From NCBI GenBank assembly GCA_022361095.1, contig JAKSBO010001135.1, positions 1 to 5,621 of the forward strand: a stretch of DNA of 5,621 nucleotides, in the 5' to 3' direction. Positions 5,522 through 5,621 of this stretch are shown piece after piece (positions within the stretch are counted from its first letter, which is position 1; every line of letters begins with the position of its first letter). Position numbers and translations under genes: made by a program. The notes beneath the pieces were generated by a model, which saw only the letters and a program-made list of their open reading frames with translations, ran no database searches and had not been told where the DNA came from. This stretch comes from Desulfobacterales bacterium (lineage in GTDB: Bacteria; Desulfobacterota; Desulfobacteria; Desulfobacterales; Desulfobacteraceae).

Positions 5522-5574
5522 CAGGGATTTTGACCCTGTCAGTTCCGTGCCGGCTGCATCTTTAATCGGCCGGC
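5522..5574 (-). repeat. Two hairpins in the leader of the DUF5320-like gene
   Basis: The leader holds an outer GC-rich pair, GCCGGC (5569-5574) with GCCGGC (5549-5554) around a 14-nt loop, then a proximal hairpin CAGGG-N7-CCCTG (5522-5538). The proximal hairpin ends about 14 nt before the ribosome site. Neither is followed by a U-run on the minus strand, so these are not terminators for this gene. They may stabilise the mRNA or be protein sites. Confidence 0.35.
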
Positions 5575-5586
5575 GCCGTTGTTGTT

Positions 5587-5606
5587 TTGATCATTTGATC
5601 ATAATA
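5587..5606 (-). promoter_or_regulatory. Tandem TTGATCAT operator-like repeat beside a -10 element
   Basis: TTGATCAT occurs twice head-to-tail (5587-5594 and 5595-5602). Each copy contains the palindrome TGATCA. On the minus strand TATTAT (5606-5601, 5/6 to the -10 consensus) overlaps the repeat, so a protein bound there would block transcription of the DUF5320-like gene. The matching -35 would lie beyond the right edge, so the promoter cannot be confirmed here. Confidence 0.4.
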
Positions 5607-5621
5607 TAGAGCCGTCACGCA

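Overview
The window looks like chromosomal DNA from an anaerobic, Gram-negative bacterium of moderate GC. A Desulfobacterota (sulfate-reducer-like) host is my best guess. This rests on the combination of a feoA-feoB pair with a divergent FeoB motif, a NicO-type metal permease and a small Gly/Arg-rich DUF5320-type protein, all common in such anaerobes. It is an inference, not a proof. No rRNA, tRNA, CRISPR array, transposase or phage gene is visible.

Layout. Positions 1-1409 (minus) hold the first 469 codons of feoB, a ferrous-iron transporter cut by the left edge. Positions 1406-1642 (minus) hold feoA, whose stop overlaps the feoB start as ATGA. Positions 1643-1821 hold a plausible feo promoter and a leader with competing inverted repeats. 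Positions 1822-2877 (minus) encode a NicO/RcnA-like nickel/cobalt permease. Positions 2878-3082 are a divergent promoter region. Positions 3083-4996 (plus) encode a 637-residue protein that is nearly all a TPR-like 34-residue helical repeat, about 18 units, of unknown function. Positions 4997-5174 hold a strong bidirectional terminator, preceded by what may be a small RNA gene carrying a 9-nt match to the 16S rRNA anti-Shine-Dalgarno sequence. Positions 5175-5492 (minus) encode the DUF5320-like protein. Positions 5493-5621 hold its leader and a tandem operator-like repeat.

How the parts relate. The minus-strand genes on the left are a metal-transport block: FeoA/FeoB import Fe(II), and the NicO protein probably moves Ni(II) or Co(II). 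The NicO gene lies upstream of feoAB on the same strand with no convincing terminator between them, so read-through is possible, although a TTGACA promoter sits directly before feoA. The solenoid gene is divergently transcribed with its own promoter and a strong ribosome binding site. It converges on the DUF5320 gene, and both end at the shared terminator.

Most noteworthy observations: the very regular 34-residue solenoid, in which six of eight cysteines fall at the same repeat position; the possible anti-SD small RNA between the convergent genes; and the tandem TTGATCAT repeat at the presumed start of the DUF5320 transcript.
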